A DNA stretch of 64,000 nucleotides, taken from the NCBI RefSeq assembly GCF_035083965.1, contig NC_089726.1, positions 18,853,501 through 18,917,500 on the forward strand, in the 5' to 3' direction. The translations under genes were made by a program, and so were the position numbers. The notes below the pieces were generated by a model. The model made no database searches and was not told the origin of the DNA. It worked only from the letters and a program-made list of their open reading frames with translations. Shown here piece by piece: positions 10,501 through 20,468 of the stretch. The DNA comes from Branchiostoma lanceolatum. Lineage: Eukaryota > Chordata > Leptocardii > Amphioxiformes > Branchiostomatidae. The stretch's first letter is position 1. Each line of letters begins with the position of its first letter.

Positions 10501-12548
10501 ATTTCACACAATGTCATCCATATATGCAATTTTGAAAATCATTCTTGTACCTGATGCCCTTATTGTCGTCATGATCACTGAACCTTAAAGGCAACCTAAG
10601 CAATATTAGGGCGCTGAAAGTCATATATTCAAAATCATTTTTTTTCTGATTTCTATCCATAGTAAGTTTAGATAACAGTGTGTTATACCATCACATATCG
10701 ACCATCATGTAGCAAAAATGTGATGTCGTTGTGTGGTGGGAAATCATTGAAAATCTGAGCACTTGGAGGCCAGCCATCATTTCAAATCTTCCGAACATGC
10801 ACGATTCTGACCGATAAGTCCCGAACGCATCCGAAGAAATAATCACGTGGTCATGGCTCAATGTGCTTGGGCATTGTGACGTCACGCTGCCAGAACTTAC
10901 CGAAAATTGTTGACAGAAAACGGTTACGGAATGATTCTGGGCTGATTTTTGGGGGGACCCAATAAATAAGATACTCCTTTTGTGGCTTGCTTCTGTGCTA
11001 TTTTTAAATGCCCAAAGTCTGAAATAATGATGCAGATGTGCTAATATGGGGAAGCATATGTCAATTTCAATCTCACAAAACAGAATTGTTTTCCCCAGAA
11101 TATCTCAAGTTTTACCCCCTGAAATCGCTTAGGGCACCTTTAATACACTGCAGACTTAACAGGAAGTTTTATTAAGAAAAAAATGCCTGCATACTTTTAT
11201 CAGTAAACCTCTTATTAGTAAGTTAAACTTAGTTTCCAAAAAGTACTGACCAGTATCCTCTTTATGATGATGTTCTTCTGCTGATCGTTGAAGTCTCCAA
11301 ACCAGTCCATCATCAGCTGGGACAAAGAAAAGTAAATAGAGATGATCAAACAAGACAAGACCAGATTAAATGTCTGGCAACTGGGTTAACAGCATAATTT
11401 GGCACCCTTTTGTTGTTGTTTATATTTATCTTTATTTAAATGGCATTCATGGTGGTGGTACATACATATGACTATACAATGTATCAGGGTAATGAGTTTG
11501 GGCAGAATTCTTCGCCAATTGACATTTTCAAGATAATGTTTACCTCCATACGCTTCTTGAACTCTGGTCCATCTACTCCCTCCCCTAGCTGCCTCCTGCT
11601 CTCCCCCAGGTGGGGTGACAATGGTACGTCCCTGACGAGCCTGCTGGACTGGCCCATTCTAGGAGAGGGGGACCTAGGCCTGGACCCTGTACCATCCACC
11701 CCGCAGGCTCCTAGACTATGGACCGAGTCCGGTGTCCACACGCAACACCTCCCATCGTTGGATCGCTTCCTACTATGGGTCTTCTTCGCCGCGTCCAACT
11801 GGTCTCCGCGGCGCGGTTTCGGACTGGGCGACCGCGAAGCAGTTCTCTTGTTACCGACGTGTAAACAGTGCGGCGTCTGACCCACCGCGCTCCTGGGTAC
11901 GTTCCGCGCCGAGGGGCAGTGGGAGTGTAGTCTGCACGAGAAGCTGGCGCGATACTGATGATCGTGGCCGGAGTTCAAGTTCTGGTCGTCATGGCAACAT
12001 TTTGCGGATGAGTTTGTTACGGAGGGGTGTAATGAGTCTAAGTATGAAGTCGGCCTTGGATACAAATTCCCTGAGTCAGACTCTTCGGAGGATTGCGACG
12101 ACAACGTCTTCCTCCTCTGAATGACGATCTTAGGTTTACGTGTTGCCAGGGAGACCATCTCGATCTCGTGGAAAAGCGCCCGCGCTACGCTGGGTTTGAT
12201 GCAGCTCTGAGAGTCCACCTGTGAGTTTGGGTTCGTTTGGCGAACGTGCGACTCTGCCATGCTCAAGTCGCCTTCGCTGGATGAGCTGCACTCCGACAGC
12301 GCTCGCGGGCTGGACGGCGTAGAGTCCACGTCCATACGGTCGTCGGGGAGGCAGGCCGCTCCGGGGTGAGGCGTCCCCGCCGCCTCCGATTGGCTGCAGC
12401 CCCGTGAGCTCTTGCGGCGAGCGAACCAGGTGACCTTGTCCCAGACCTTGGACCGACTTTTGGCACGTTTGGGAGACTGGACGGTCGGTCCGTCGGAATC
12501 GCTGGCACCTCCGCTGGCGTAGTCATCCCCGCCCGCCGCGACGTCCAT
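1422..12548 (-). CDS. F-box protein with seven WD40 repeats (FBXW7/Cdc4-Met30-like), 12 coding exons
   Basis: Predicted substrate receptor of an SCF (Skp1-Cullin-F-box) E3 ubiquitin ligase. The F-box would bind Skp1 and the WD40 propeller would bind a (phospho)degron. Coding exons, read 5' to 3' on the minus strand: 12548-11544, 11316-11251, 10432-10288, 9228-9068, 8505-8350, 7720-7595, 6906-6817, 5015-4927, 4121-4043, 3340-3147, 2271-2214, 1577-1422. The total is 2325 nt, 774 aa, and all junctions are in phase. Residues 1-335 are Ser/Pro/Arg-rich and probably disordered. Residues about 330-380 (LMMDWFGDFNDQQKN...) resemble the dimerisation segment before the FBXW7 F-box. The F-box core is LPASISIYILSFLDP (391-405). 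Seven WD repeats follow, with IVSGSSDKTIKVWN-type strands. FBXW7 has eight repeats, so orthology is not claimed. The start ATG was chosen as the first one in frame with the rest, 16 nt inside the acceptor-bounded exon. Confidence 0.88.
1570..1850. repeat. tandem duplication of the last exon's acceptor region
   Basis: Two copies about 137 bp apart (starting at 1570 and 1707) share CTCCACACCTGGA, the GGTTAGGTTCTCACCT block and a following TG-rich tail. The second copy carries a ready-made splice acceptor plus the first bases of the exon. Confidence 0.7.
1640..2082. repeat. (TG)n-rich microsatellite
   Basis: Long imperfect TG/CA tract inside the last intron of the F-box/WD40 gene. It creates false Cys/Val-rich reading frames on the plus strand. 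Confidence 0.9.
2214..2271 (-). CDS. F-box/WD40 gene exon 11 (WD repeat 6)
   Basis: 58 nt, phase 2 to phase 0, acceptor CCCAATATAG, donor AAG|GTATGG. Encodes (R)CLQADHWRIVSAADDKTLK. It was found by phase: it is the only open segment that links exon 10 to the last exon. Confidence 0.85.
2640..3225. repeat. about 150-bp tandem repeat containing the end of F-box/WD40 exon 10
   Basis: Four copies. The CTGATAACCCC splice-donor block recurs near 2690, 2840, 2990 and 3147 (the real exon end), at periods of about 150, 150 and 157 bp. Each copy includes the last 60-70 bases of the WD40 exon with its donor and some intron. In copies 2 and 3 the Lys codon before FWDM has become a stop (CTG TAG TTC). 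Confidence 0.85.
3147..3340 (-). CDS. F-box/WD40 gene exon 10 (WD repeats 4-6)
   Basis: 194 nt, phase 0 to phase 2, acceptor CGTCACCCTCAG, donor ATCAG|GTACAC. Encodes IWNIDGECLKTLIGHMDAVT, then KIVSGSLDSDLKFWDM and TLDWTRSEGHTGVIR. Its 3' part plus downstream intron recurs three more times just downstream (2690-3065). Confidence 0.9.
4043..4121 (-). CDS. F-box/WD40 gene exon 9 (WD repeat 4)
   Basis: 79 nt, phase 2 to phase 0, acceptor CTCCCTTAG, donor AAG|GTAAGG. Encodes GHTAAVLCVQFDDNKIVSGS and ADNTIK. Confidence 0.9.
4424..4722 (+). mobile_element. tRNA-derived SINE
   Basis: The head is tRNA-like (AGTCCAGTGGTTAGCG) with a perfect box B (GGTTCGATCCC, 4478-4488), followed by an unrelated body. 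A second copy lies inverted at about 24594-24892. It is too divergent from a cloverleaf 3' half to be called a tRNA gene. Confidence 0.8.
4927..5015 (-). CDS. F-box/WD40 gene exon 8 (WD repeat 3)
   Basis: 89 nt, phase 0 to phase 2, acceptor GTACCACAG, donor CTCAG|GTAAGT. Encodes VDEERVVSGSYDQTLKVWNL and RTGHCKHTLR. Confidence 0.9.
5445..6784. mobile_element. non-autonomous Tc1/pogo-like DNA transposon, 1.34 kb
   Basis: Inverted termini CAGTCAAACCTGCC ... GGCAGGTTTGACTG are flanked by TA on both sides (5443-5444, 6785-6786). Subterminal GGCGACCACC / GGTGGTCGCC motifs are also inverted. There is no transposase frame, so it is presumably mobilised in trans. It lies in the intron after F-box/WD40 exon 7. 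Confidence 0.8.
6817..6906 (-). CDS. F-box/WD40 gene exon 7 (WD repeats 2-3)
   Basis: 90 nt, phase 0/0, acceptor CGTCCTCCAG, donor AAG|GTAACC. Encodes VWDLSMQSSWSSIACRV then MIGHSDTVRCLK. A 1.34-kb Tc1/pogo-like element is inserted 32 bases past this donor. Confidence 0.9.
7595..7720 (-). CDS. F-box/WD40 gene exon 6 (WD repeat 2)
   Basis: 126 nt, phase 0/0, acceptor CCCTATAG, donor AAG|GTCGGT. Encodes VWNIRTNTPWSVLTLAGH ... LVSGATDRTIK, which closes blade 1 and forms most of blade 2. Confidence 0.9.
7784..7892. repeat. 22-bp degenerate tandem repeat
   Basis: About five copies of a GGGCCGTACCCGCTAAAATT-type unit in the intron upstream (minus-strand sense) of exon 6. Confidence 0.7.
8080..8215 (-). 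mobile_element. SINE fragment (inverted)
   Basis: Contains GTCAAGTGAGGAAATAGGTG and AAAGTACCTTTCCCAAGGGC, the complement of a SINE body also seen near 51200 and 52310. Confidence 0.55.
8350..8505 (-). CDS. F-box/WD40 gene exon 5 (linker helix and WD repeat 1)
   Basis: 156 nt, phase 0/0. Encodes WKKVFGERYCLRRNWLQG and then WD repeat 1, FDGHTQGISCVVFDD ... IVSGSSDKTIK. The W-K-x-x-F-x-E-R-Y-x-L-x-x-N-W linker is typical of F-box/WD40 receptors. Confidence 0.9.
8665..8960 (+). mobile_element. probable tRNA-derived SINE
   Basis: Starts with tRNA-like CCCTGTGGCATAGTGGTCTG and has a decayed box B (TTCGCGCCCGGG), then a body ending in GGCCTTTATACCTTATGG. No duplicate with clear target-site duplications was identified. 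Confidence 0.45.
9068..9228 (-). CDS. F-box/WD40 gene exon 4 (F-box C-terminal half and linker)
   Basis: 161 nt, phase 1 to phase 0, acceptor TTGTGTTGCAG, donor CAT|GTGAGT. Encodes VSLTRASQTSRVWYELANEP and LWRRFC, the typical end of an F-box, followed by a linker to DGTIH. A GAT/ATC trinucleotide run sits about 20 bases into the downstream intron. Confidence 0.87.
9472..9832 (+). mobile_element. dispersed repeat, about 350 bp (copy 1)
   Basis: Shares GAGGTGAAGCATGATGCTTT through GGAATTTGATGCAGATGGCG with 17901-18250. A 5' part recurs inverted at 28183-28310. A GATCGAACTC-like box near the end suggests a SINE-type origin, but this is not certain. Confidence 0.7.
10138..10274. repeat. about 37-bp tandem repeat next to an exon
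   Basis: Four diverged copies of AAAGACCTTGGGAACAAGAG with spacer, ending about 15 bases from the donor of the F-box exon (10288). Confidence 0.75.
10288..10432 (-). CDS. F-box/WD40 gene exon 3 (F-box N-terminal half)
   Basis: 145 nt, phase 0 to phase 1, after a CCCCCCAG acceptor. Encodes DQCGLPQMHLLSVAMEP and then the first F-box helices LLAWLPASISIYILSFLDP. A degenerate tandem repeat (10138-10270) begins just past the donor. Confidence 0.88.
10586..11142. mobile_element. foldback MITE (AAAGGCAACC...GCAATATTAGGG family)
   Basis: Termini TTAAAGGCAACCTAAGC and GCTTAGGGCACCTTTAA are inverted repeats. Related elements lie at 29992-30360 and 37786-38283. It occupies the intron between F-box/WD40 exons 2 and 3. 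Confidence 0.65.
11251..11316 (-). CDS. F-box/WD40 gene exon 2 (dimerisation-like helix)
   Basis: 66 nt, phase 0 on both sides, acceptor ...TTTGTCCCAG, donor CTG|GTCAGT. Encodes LMMDWFGDFNDQQKNIII followed by KRIL, an amphipathic segment at the position where FBXW7-type proteins have their D domain. Confidence 0.85.
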
Positions 12549-12564
12549 CCTCAGCCCTCCCCGT
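11544..12564 (-). CDS. F-box/WD40 gene, first recognised coding exon (N-terminal disordered region)
   Basis: The exon runs from acceptor ...TTGTGTTGCAG (exon base 12564) to donor ATGGAG|GTAAAC (exon end 11544). ATG is at 12548-12546. It encodes 335 aa rich in Ser, Pro and basic residues, with SP-type sites (SPSPKPRR, SPRSPSPR) and acidic-serine clusters (SECSSSSEGDLS) that look like kinase targets. It is markedly GC-richer than the flanking introns. It ends in GPEFKKRME, which leads into the dimerisation-like helix of the next exon. Confidence 0.85.
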
Positions 12565-15500
12565 CTGCAACACAAATCATAAAAATTAAGTCCCAATTTG
12601 CATAATTTGCAATTCATTGTGTACATCTCTGTCTAAGCTACCTGCATACATGTAGTAAATAACATGAAAATCTGTTGCTCCTTTCTCCAGTTATTCTCCT
12701 TGGAAGATTTTGACAAATACGCCATTGCAATTCCAGCGACACATACACCTACCCACATAGCAAATATCATTACAATCCATCCAGACGTTCTTCAGTTATG
12801 CTGACTTTATGCATCCGGACTCACAAACATACACGCATGCGAACACAAGCACACGCAAAACAATATCTAACAAAGTTTAACATTTTCACACATGTTACCG
12901 CATTCCTCAATGTCACTTAGTCTATAAACGACACAACTTTCCTTCCTAAAGAGTGAGCTTTAAGTAAATCTTTTATTGATCACTGCAACCAGAATAAAAC
13001 ATGAAGACTGAGATACATCAATATCACGTACAGCAGCAAAATATTGTAAACACTGCCAAGAATCAATGCCAGCACCAACATACCAACATAAACGGTCTAT
13101 ACATGCATATATATAAAGTATAGGGTATAGGGGATTGTTGTCCTGCAAGTCAGTGGTAAATAAGTGAGAGATTTCACACCGTAAAACACAAACAATCTTC
13201 AATCTACAACAGTGCAGAAAAAACATCATTGTTTGCAAAATAGCTACAATCAAATCAAATCTTGGTACAATATATGACTATCAAGATCCTGTATTAAAAT
13301 ATGACAAACACATGACATGCACATGTCATTTATACCCAAATCTTCAGGAATATCTCTGAAGAGATAGCCTGATAACTCTGTTAACCCTTTAAATACTAGC
13401 AATAACATCAAATCCTGTACAAAAATGATTTTGAAGTATCAAAATCTTCAGAATCATCTTTGAAGATTATTTAATTTATTGCCTAACTACCCAAAGGCCA
13501 GATATATAAGCCCTTATATTTACCAGCTGGATTCAAAAGCTGATAAAAAAAAGCATGGCAATCAAATTACCTGTTCAGAAAGAAAATTAAAGATACCTCA
13601 ATTATATCATGCCATCAATTTCCAGCAACGAATCAAACCCTAGGTCTTTCCTATTATAGCCGCTACACAAAAATGTGTACGCTAGATTGCTCCCAACTCA
13701 ACCACTTGCTGAAACCTCTCCAAATATGGTGTGGGGAGTGCCAGAAGTGCGGGCAACTTTATCCTCCTGCCAGTGAAAGTAGGTCACCTCTGCAGGGTGG
13801 AGCTTGAGTCTTGCCTTTCTAGCCTGACTAAATATTTAGCTTCTGGCAGCAGGCTCAACAAGAGTTCGGAGAGCTCATATCTCCATGAAATATTCTGTTT
13901 ATGCAAATGACTTTAAAATTTACATCTATGCTTGGTCATGAACACCTTTAACAAACTTACACATGTCGCAATATTTCAACAGTCCTATCCTTTACCATTA
14001 AATGATTTATCGCGCTTTTGCATTAATTATGCAAATTAGGAATTGATTTGCATAATTGGTACCGTGTTACTTGCATTTAAGTTTTATAATGGGAAACACT
14101 GCAAATATAGATTTTCATTATTGACTTTGAATTTCAGCTTTCCAACACCTACCCACATACCAAATATCACTGTAATCCATCAATAGGTTCTTGAGTTATG
14201 CTGACTACAGCAATCCGGAAACACACAACCTGTGTTACCGATTGCAACCATGGATTGATGTGTTAAAAAATTCATATTTTCCGAGAACCATAGTAGAATG
14301 GAACTTGTTATCACCGAGTACAGTAAGGAGCATCCTCACTAAATAGCTTTAAGAAACAGTTGGAGTCAGATGTGCGAAGGTAAGGTGTGACAGGCCGTTC
14401 AGTGTAATATAACCAGCTGCTTCCGCGCCGCGTGCCTGCGAAGCTGGTGTGTTACGCCAAAGGGCGGTTATACTGGCTATACAGAAACAAATACTTACAT
14501 GTACATGTACCTTGCACATGTAATAATATTGACATCGAAAATAAAGAGTTTGCAGTATCCATTGAGAATCGCATTTATTTACAATACCATGGATATGCCG
14601 CCGCCTGTGACGGAAAAAACTGCAAACGTACAAATTTAGAACCCTAAATACCGCGACTAGTACAAAATCTAATTAGTACTTACAAAACCTGGGGATCCTG
14701 GACTCTCGGTACGTTACTTTCCATTCAAATCAGAAATTCCGTAGAATAGAATGATGAATGTTTCAACATGTGTCAGTTATCCATATTAACTCCCAGTTGC
14801 ACTATTGGCACAGGGAGAATTGACTGTAAATGTATAATGCATGGAGGACTTAACAAGGATTCCCTCGTTGACTCTACGGACACTAAAAAATTCATAAGAC
14901 CGACTTGACCCTGTCAACCCTCTTGCAGAGCAAGTAAATTAAGGGATTGAGTCAACAGAGAGGGAAGACTGTAGCAACTTGTGCCCTTAGGGGTAGATAT
15001 GGGATCTAATTGCTAAAGTCAGTCAGGTAATTGATTTAAATTAGCTATAGGAGTAACCAACAAATTTGGCAGGCTGTTGATATGAATATCGTTCCACCAA
15101 GAGATAATTTGCATGCTGTCTTTTCGCCGTACCGCCAACAGAAGACGTGCACTGATTCCTTTTGATTCCGATCAGTGATTTTTGTGGAAGAGCTCTGATG
15201 GGGTTGTCAACTTCCAGGAAGGTTGTTGCCCAAGACAGGAAGATGATACTTATGTTGACAAAAATATCTTAATTCACACAGCCTTAAGCTTGATATCAAA
15301 AGTGTTTGACATTCCCAGTATTAAGGCCTATATAAGGACTAGACCTAAATTGTGGTTCAGGGGAGATCGAAGGCTTCATCCCAGCTTTAGACTCATCAAA
15401 TTAAAGCAGCAAGTCTTATTTTACTTCTTCCACGTAGCTATAGCACTCCGCTCAATTGGTACATGTAGCTCTGATGCATAATCATGCATACAGGTAGTCC

Positions 15501-15935
15501 TCTCACCTTACAACATGTCCTATTTCCATTTATCCATAATATACGTAGTAGTATTCAGTATTTGATTATCCAGTATTATACTATAGTACATGACATAAAC
15601 TCATTTTCAAATTTCAATCAACCCATAATCATAGATGTTGCTTAGATTCAACAGATCAATAAAAGAATTCTAGAAAAAGGGAAAGTTGCCCCCCTGTGAC
15701 CGAATTTCCAATGGAAACACCCCCCTAGAGGGACTACATCCATAGATTATCTGAAGCTAATTACATTACTGGGATAATCAGATCCATCAGGGACATTACT
15801 GGATGTAATGAAGGCTTGTGAATTTGCCAAAGGAATGCGATACAATACAATACATAGCTTGAATTTGTATATTTTCTCAAAAGTCTTAAATACTTTATAG
15901 AGTTAAAACTTAATAAAAGTCGAAAGATAAATATA

Positions 15936-16037
15936 GAATACAACACGGTGTATTCTGTATCGCCCGACGGCCAAGGCCGCAGGATCCGCGGGAGGGTCGG
16001 GACTAAGGATGATGCGGAATACACCGTGTTGTATTTT
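15936..16037. repeat. short inverted repeat with GC-rich centre
   Basis: AATACAACACGGTGTATT at the left pairs with AATACACCGTGTTGTATT at the right. Each arm is itself near-palindromic. The centre is unusually GC-rich for this intron. Confidence 0.7.
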
Positions 16038-16771
16038 ATTTATGTCATTCTCATACCCACCCGAGAAAACATGCAATTCAATGCGATATGCGGCAGAAAT
16101 TGAGAAAAGTTTTTGTCCTCGAACAAAAAATTGTAATCGCCGCAATTCAAACGACTGAATCTAGTATTCGAATTTTGCGTGATTTGCATTTTGGTCATTT
16201 CTTAATGATGGAAATGTGACAAGATGACAGGAATATGTTGGAAATAAGTTACAAATGTGAATCTGATTCTGAATGTAGATTTTTCAAATTCCGAATATTT
16301 GTAGTTTTTGCCCACCAAATTCTACAATACGTCCCTTTAACACATGTACCTTGTAAGAAGTAATTAGTACTTCTATAAATCAATTAACTGAGCTAATGGT
16401 GCTGAGTTGATGGATTGTACCCATTATCTGCAGGACATAATCCAATTAATAATAATTGCCTTATAATAGTACTACTACTAGTGTCACTGAGAGGATCCAT
16501 TACAGTTGAGTCATTTCTGAACCATCAAATATCAAAAGCTGGTACAACTACAAGTCATGGCATTTCCTGAACATTTGGCCATGGTACTTTGACTTGTGAC
16601 TCATTATAGTTTTGGTAAAGGTAACTTGGAAAACATTAAAAATGAGTCCCGAATAGAAATTCCATGGCACCTTACTAATGGATTTTCTCAATTACTAGTA
16701 AGTCAATAAACTCAATCCAACTTAGGAATGTGGATTGTTTCTTATTTCTGTTAATTTAATGTTCAACAAAT

Positions 16772-16905
16772 GCTGTATATATACATATATATATTATATA
16801 TATATAAATAACGATATTCATGTACATGGCACGTATATATGCATGTATATATAAATATCTACAGCATTTGTATGTTAACATATATATGATATTAATATAT
16901 AAATG
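16772..16905. repeat. (AT)n-rich microsatellite
   Basis: Dense TATATA runs. Any reading frame here is artefactual. Confidence 0.85.
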
Positions 16906-17900
16906 GGTCATTGGTGAACAAATAAGTAAGGATCGCATGTTTCTTTAGTAATGGATCGTATATATGTATTCCGTAAAACTCGTATGACTTCCATAAAATT
17001 TGTATGAATTCTTTGGCACCCCTGAACATTGGGCTCAAAATGAATGGCAATAGTAGTGTAGCCTTGGGACTCTTGCAGGGGTTCTTGTCTTCTAATTATG
17101 GAGTAAAGAAAACAGAGTACAGGAGACTTATTATAACCAATAAAAACAAACCTGCTAGAGCCGCGTTGAAGGATTATGCTTTACTGATCTGATGATGATG
17201 ATCCACTGTATTCTGCAGATCAGGTTTCTCATTTTACTGATTTACACAAACAGAAAAGGGGTGTTGTTTTAAAAAAAAATCAATTCGTAAGAGCCTGTCT
17301 GCCCTGATGTTGCCATCGATTTACGAAGAAAGGCGGCTGAATTGCTACTGTGTTTGTAATACTGTTCTACTGACATATCTATGTATACTGAAAGCATCTA
17401 AAAAAATAATATTTTGTGTGTTGATAAATGTTGCTCTCTTCCGTGCAGTGTAGCAGTCATGAATTTCACCTGATCATTTTTATACTTGAGCTGTCACTTG
17501 GGAAATCTTACAACTTGTCCTTCAGAAAACTCAGGGATCTCCCCAGAAATATATAGCAAGATGGGGGGAGGGTGCCGGGCACAGGATATGTGTCGCGAGG
17601 GGGGAGGTCTGGAGGGGGCGCACAACTCTCAAAAGAAGAGCGGATGTTGCCTTTTGCGTTTTTCAGACATAATGGAAGTTATTTTCTGCAACTTCAGCTT
17701 TACACCTGAAATTTCTAGTTTTGAGCAAAATTACAGGCTTTGCTGGGTAAAAATTGGAAAAAATACCCTAACTTTGAAAATCAACAGGATGGAGCTGGGA
17801 TTAGAACAGGATGGAGGAGCGCCACTGTACCATTCTTTAGGGAGATCCCTGAAACTCATTTACAATGTATGAGACTCTAGAGCAACCATAAAGGGTAAAG

Positions 17901-18250
17901 CAGTCATCCTCATTTGAGGTGAAGCATGATGCTTTTTCAAGTAGCTAGTGGTAGTGCAATGCGGCTTCGCTACGGCTCGCGTTTTTGGCCAAGCACACCG
18001 GGTCGCCCCTACTATTCTTGATAAGTGTGTTGGGTTCTTTTATGTGCAGAGGTTTGACGCTTGAGGCTAATGCCTGAAGCTCCCTCATACACGGGGCCGC
18101 CGGCTTTACGTCCCCATCCGAAATGACGAATGCAATCCCTTACAACATGTCCGAGCTGGAGTCGACCCCTAGGATCAAACTCAGGCCCTAGGATCCACGG
18201 AATTTGATCCAGATGGCGAAACAGCGGGGTTGCGTTACCGCTTGCGACAC
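17901..18250 (+). mobile_element. dispersed repeat, about 350 bp (copy 2)
   Basis: High similarity to 9472-9832 across its length, same orientation. Two copies within 9 kb suggest recent activity. Confidence 0.7.
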
Positions 18251-18589
18251 GGGGACATAGTTATACTCCATACGGTTATATTTACACAAATCAATTAAGG
18301 TGAACTCAACCCAACTTATACTATATATAAAGTTGATCCAGATCTAGTGTTTACATAGGTATTAAAGATCAAAAATAATATTTTTCGACGTAGGAAAGAG
18401 TGAGGATATACAGCTACGGTTGCCAACCATGGTAATCAAAAGACGACCGGGCATACTATTTTTGCAACTTAGACCTAACGTTATAATTTTGTAAAATGCT
18501 ATATGACAACTGATGAATAAAAAACAAGCCAACCGTATCTTTATCAATTTGAACGATTCGAAAACGGAATATTTGTCTCTTTTACTCAC

Positions 18590-18663
18590 CTCTGCTTCTA
18601 TCTCTCCATTCTTTACCTCCTTCTTGTCCTCTTCATCTTCCCAGTGGGCCCAGAAACGAGAGT
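18590..18663 (-). CDS. exon of uncertain role upstream of the F-box/WD40 gene (acidic peptide)
   Basis: 74 nt bounded by acceptor TATTTCTTTAAG and a strong donor CAGAG|GTGAGT. A preceding candidate exon ends at 18699 with ATGCATGCAG|GTATGT. Joined in phase they read MHADSRFWAHWEDEEDKKEV, then KNGEIEAE (28 aa), which looks like real protein. Spliced directly to 12564, however, the frame stops after 13 more codons and does not enter the F-box frame. Options are an upstream ORF in the 5'UTR, an alternative N-terminus through an unseen exon, or a separate gene. Confidence 0.45.
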
Positions 18664-18796
18664 CTTAAAGAAATATTAAGCCAACACTTGAGACATACCT
18701 GCATGCATGCAACAAACGGAACAACACCTGTTTACCTACCGTCATGCACTGCGAGCGGTCATAGTTCAAAGTTTACGCAGGGTCAATACTTTTACC

Positions 18797-18806
18797 TCTC
18801 GCGAGA
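18797..18806. promoter_or_regulatory. TCTCGCGAGA palindromic promoter element
   Basis: A perfect 10-bp TCTCGCGAGA lies between the minus-strand exons at 18.6-18.7 kb and the plus-strand MEIG1 gene. In vertebrates this element marks CpG-rich, often bidirectional, TATA-less promoters. Its function here is inferred from sequence and position only. Confidence 0.5.
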
Positions 18807-20053
18807 ATTTACGAGAGTTGGTCCGAATGGGTAGAGCGCATGCGTGCATGTTTAATGAGTGTTTATTTTTAAACAGCGCCAGGCAACAGGGAAACACAAG
18901 TATACAAGGAGACGTTTCTGCGGAGCTTCATTCATTTGAGCCATCCTACCGTTGAAGAAGGACGCTTGAAGAGATCTTCTGAAATCACGACGTCGAGAAA
19001 AGGTTTGTGTTGATATTTTGGCGTGTGGATCAAACTTTTGTGGTGTTTTTAGGGAATATTTTCCAAAGAGAAGTTGGCTTGGATGGGATCGGCCATTTTT
19101 CATGTGTTTCTGTCCTTCTTTTCATGTCTAGTTCGAGTAAGATATTTCGTGAGACCGAGTCATTAGTCTTGGCTAACTGTCTCTGGAAGACATAGAAAGT
19201 ATGAAATATTAATTTCAGATTACAAAAAAGTGATTCTGTCCTAAAGAGCGTTTGTCTGGTCGACTTGCCATCGGACTATTTGAAACAGGTTGTTGACGTC
19301 GCCATGGAAACACTTGAATAACTCAATTTCAAGGTGAATTGTGACTCACTGCATTGAGTAGAATTGTGCGAGGGAGTATAATAAGTACTTCTGGCGTAAT
19401 CATACCCCATTCTAATCGCACAAGCACTAGTTCAACCGTTCAAGTGCTGGTGAAATCAAAAAAGATCTGCAATTTCTAATAGTCAACCACCTGTTGGATT
19501 GCATTTTCGACACAGCATTATGCATTTCCAAGCAAAATTTATTGTATCTAAACGACGTTAAGACATAAGAAACTTCTGTGAAAACGTCCTACAAAACATA
19601 TTAGCTATGGTTTTATTAAAAGAATCTTAACAATGACTCGCAAAGTGTGTAGTCGATGTTCTTTATTTTTTATGTTTGAATATCTAATTTGAAAAATAAC
19701 AACTGTTTCCAGCACTTCAAACTTCCTTCAGTGGATTCCCAGTTTTGTTGAGATAAAAGTTTATCGCTGAAAGTTCTTCCATCTATACACAGATGCTTTT
19801 TTCTCTAGTTCTTAATATCCGTTCTCCATGAGACAACCATTTTTTGTCCAGGACGCTAGAGTCTTATTGTACATAGCCATGTAATTTTTTCCTGCCAATG
19901 TTTTGGTAGTCTGTCTGCTTTCTTTTTTTAGGTTTTTAATAACTCTGAACAGACTACTGAAATTTTGAAAAAGTATGCAGTTTTGTTGGAGAAAACACCC
20001 ATGATATACCAATGCCATTTGCATTCAGTTTGGTAATCTACAAACCATTTTCT

Positions 20054-20262
20054 GATACTGTAAATGCAGAAATGTTCATGGTGGTTTTATGTTCGCGGTT
20101 TTTGTGGCGACCGTTTCAACGCGAACTTAAAAAAAAAACAGCGGGCATTTTTGTCCAATACTGTAGCAGTATGTTACTATAGCGCTGTCGCAAACTTAAA
20201 ACCACCGCAAACACTCCATTCTCGCCTTAGCGCGAAATAAAAACCACATACATACCACGTAC
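20054..20262. mobile_element. MITE, TACTGTAAATGC family (degraded)
   Basis: Begins with TACTGTAAATGCAGAAATG and contains the GGTGGTTTTA / TAAAACCACC and TTCGCG inverted motifs. A better preserved relative lies at 59048-59270. Confidence 0.6.
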
Positions 20263-20321
20263 CGTTTTCTGAAAAAATCTCACGTTGCGTTTCTTTTTCC
20301 CCTCCAGTTCGTTACATCACA

Positions 20322-20468
20322 ATGGCAGCAGCAGTGAGCACACAGATGCAGCCCAAGTCCATGACTCGGGCGAAGAAGTGGGATGAGGCGGTAGAGAACG
20401 CGTACCGGTTCCAGCTGGCTGGTTACCGGGACGAGGAAGAGTACCGCAGCGTCAAACAAGTTGACAAC
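20322..20468 (+). CDS. MEIG1: MEIG1 coding exon 1
   Basis: 49 codons from ATG to donor GACAAC|GTAAGT, phase 0. The first ATG after the acceptor, followed by a short Ala/Gln leader. Confidence 0.93.

Larger units (their letters stand above)
12565..18589. other. large 5' intron of the F-box/WD40 gene
   Basis: About 6 kb of AT-rich sequence without a supportable gene. It holds repeat fragments (12735-12860 and 14140-14240 share a CCTACCCACATA...ATCC block; 14390-14480), an AT-rich microsatellite, an inverted repeat at 15936-16035 and a dispersed repeat at 17901-18250. Confidence 0.5.

Noticed and set aside
1422..12548. Calling the F-box gene a strict FBXW7 or beta-TrCP orthologue
   Set aside because: It has seven rather than eight WD repeats and blade sequences do not match the vertebrate proteins closely enough by eye; only the class is supportable.
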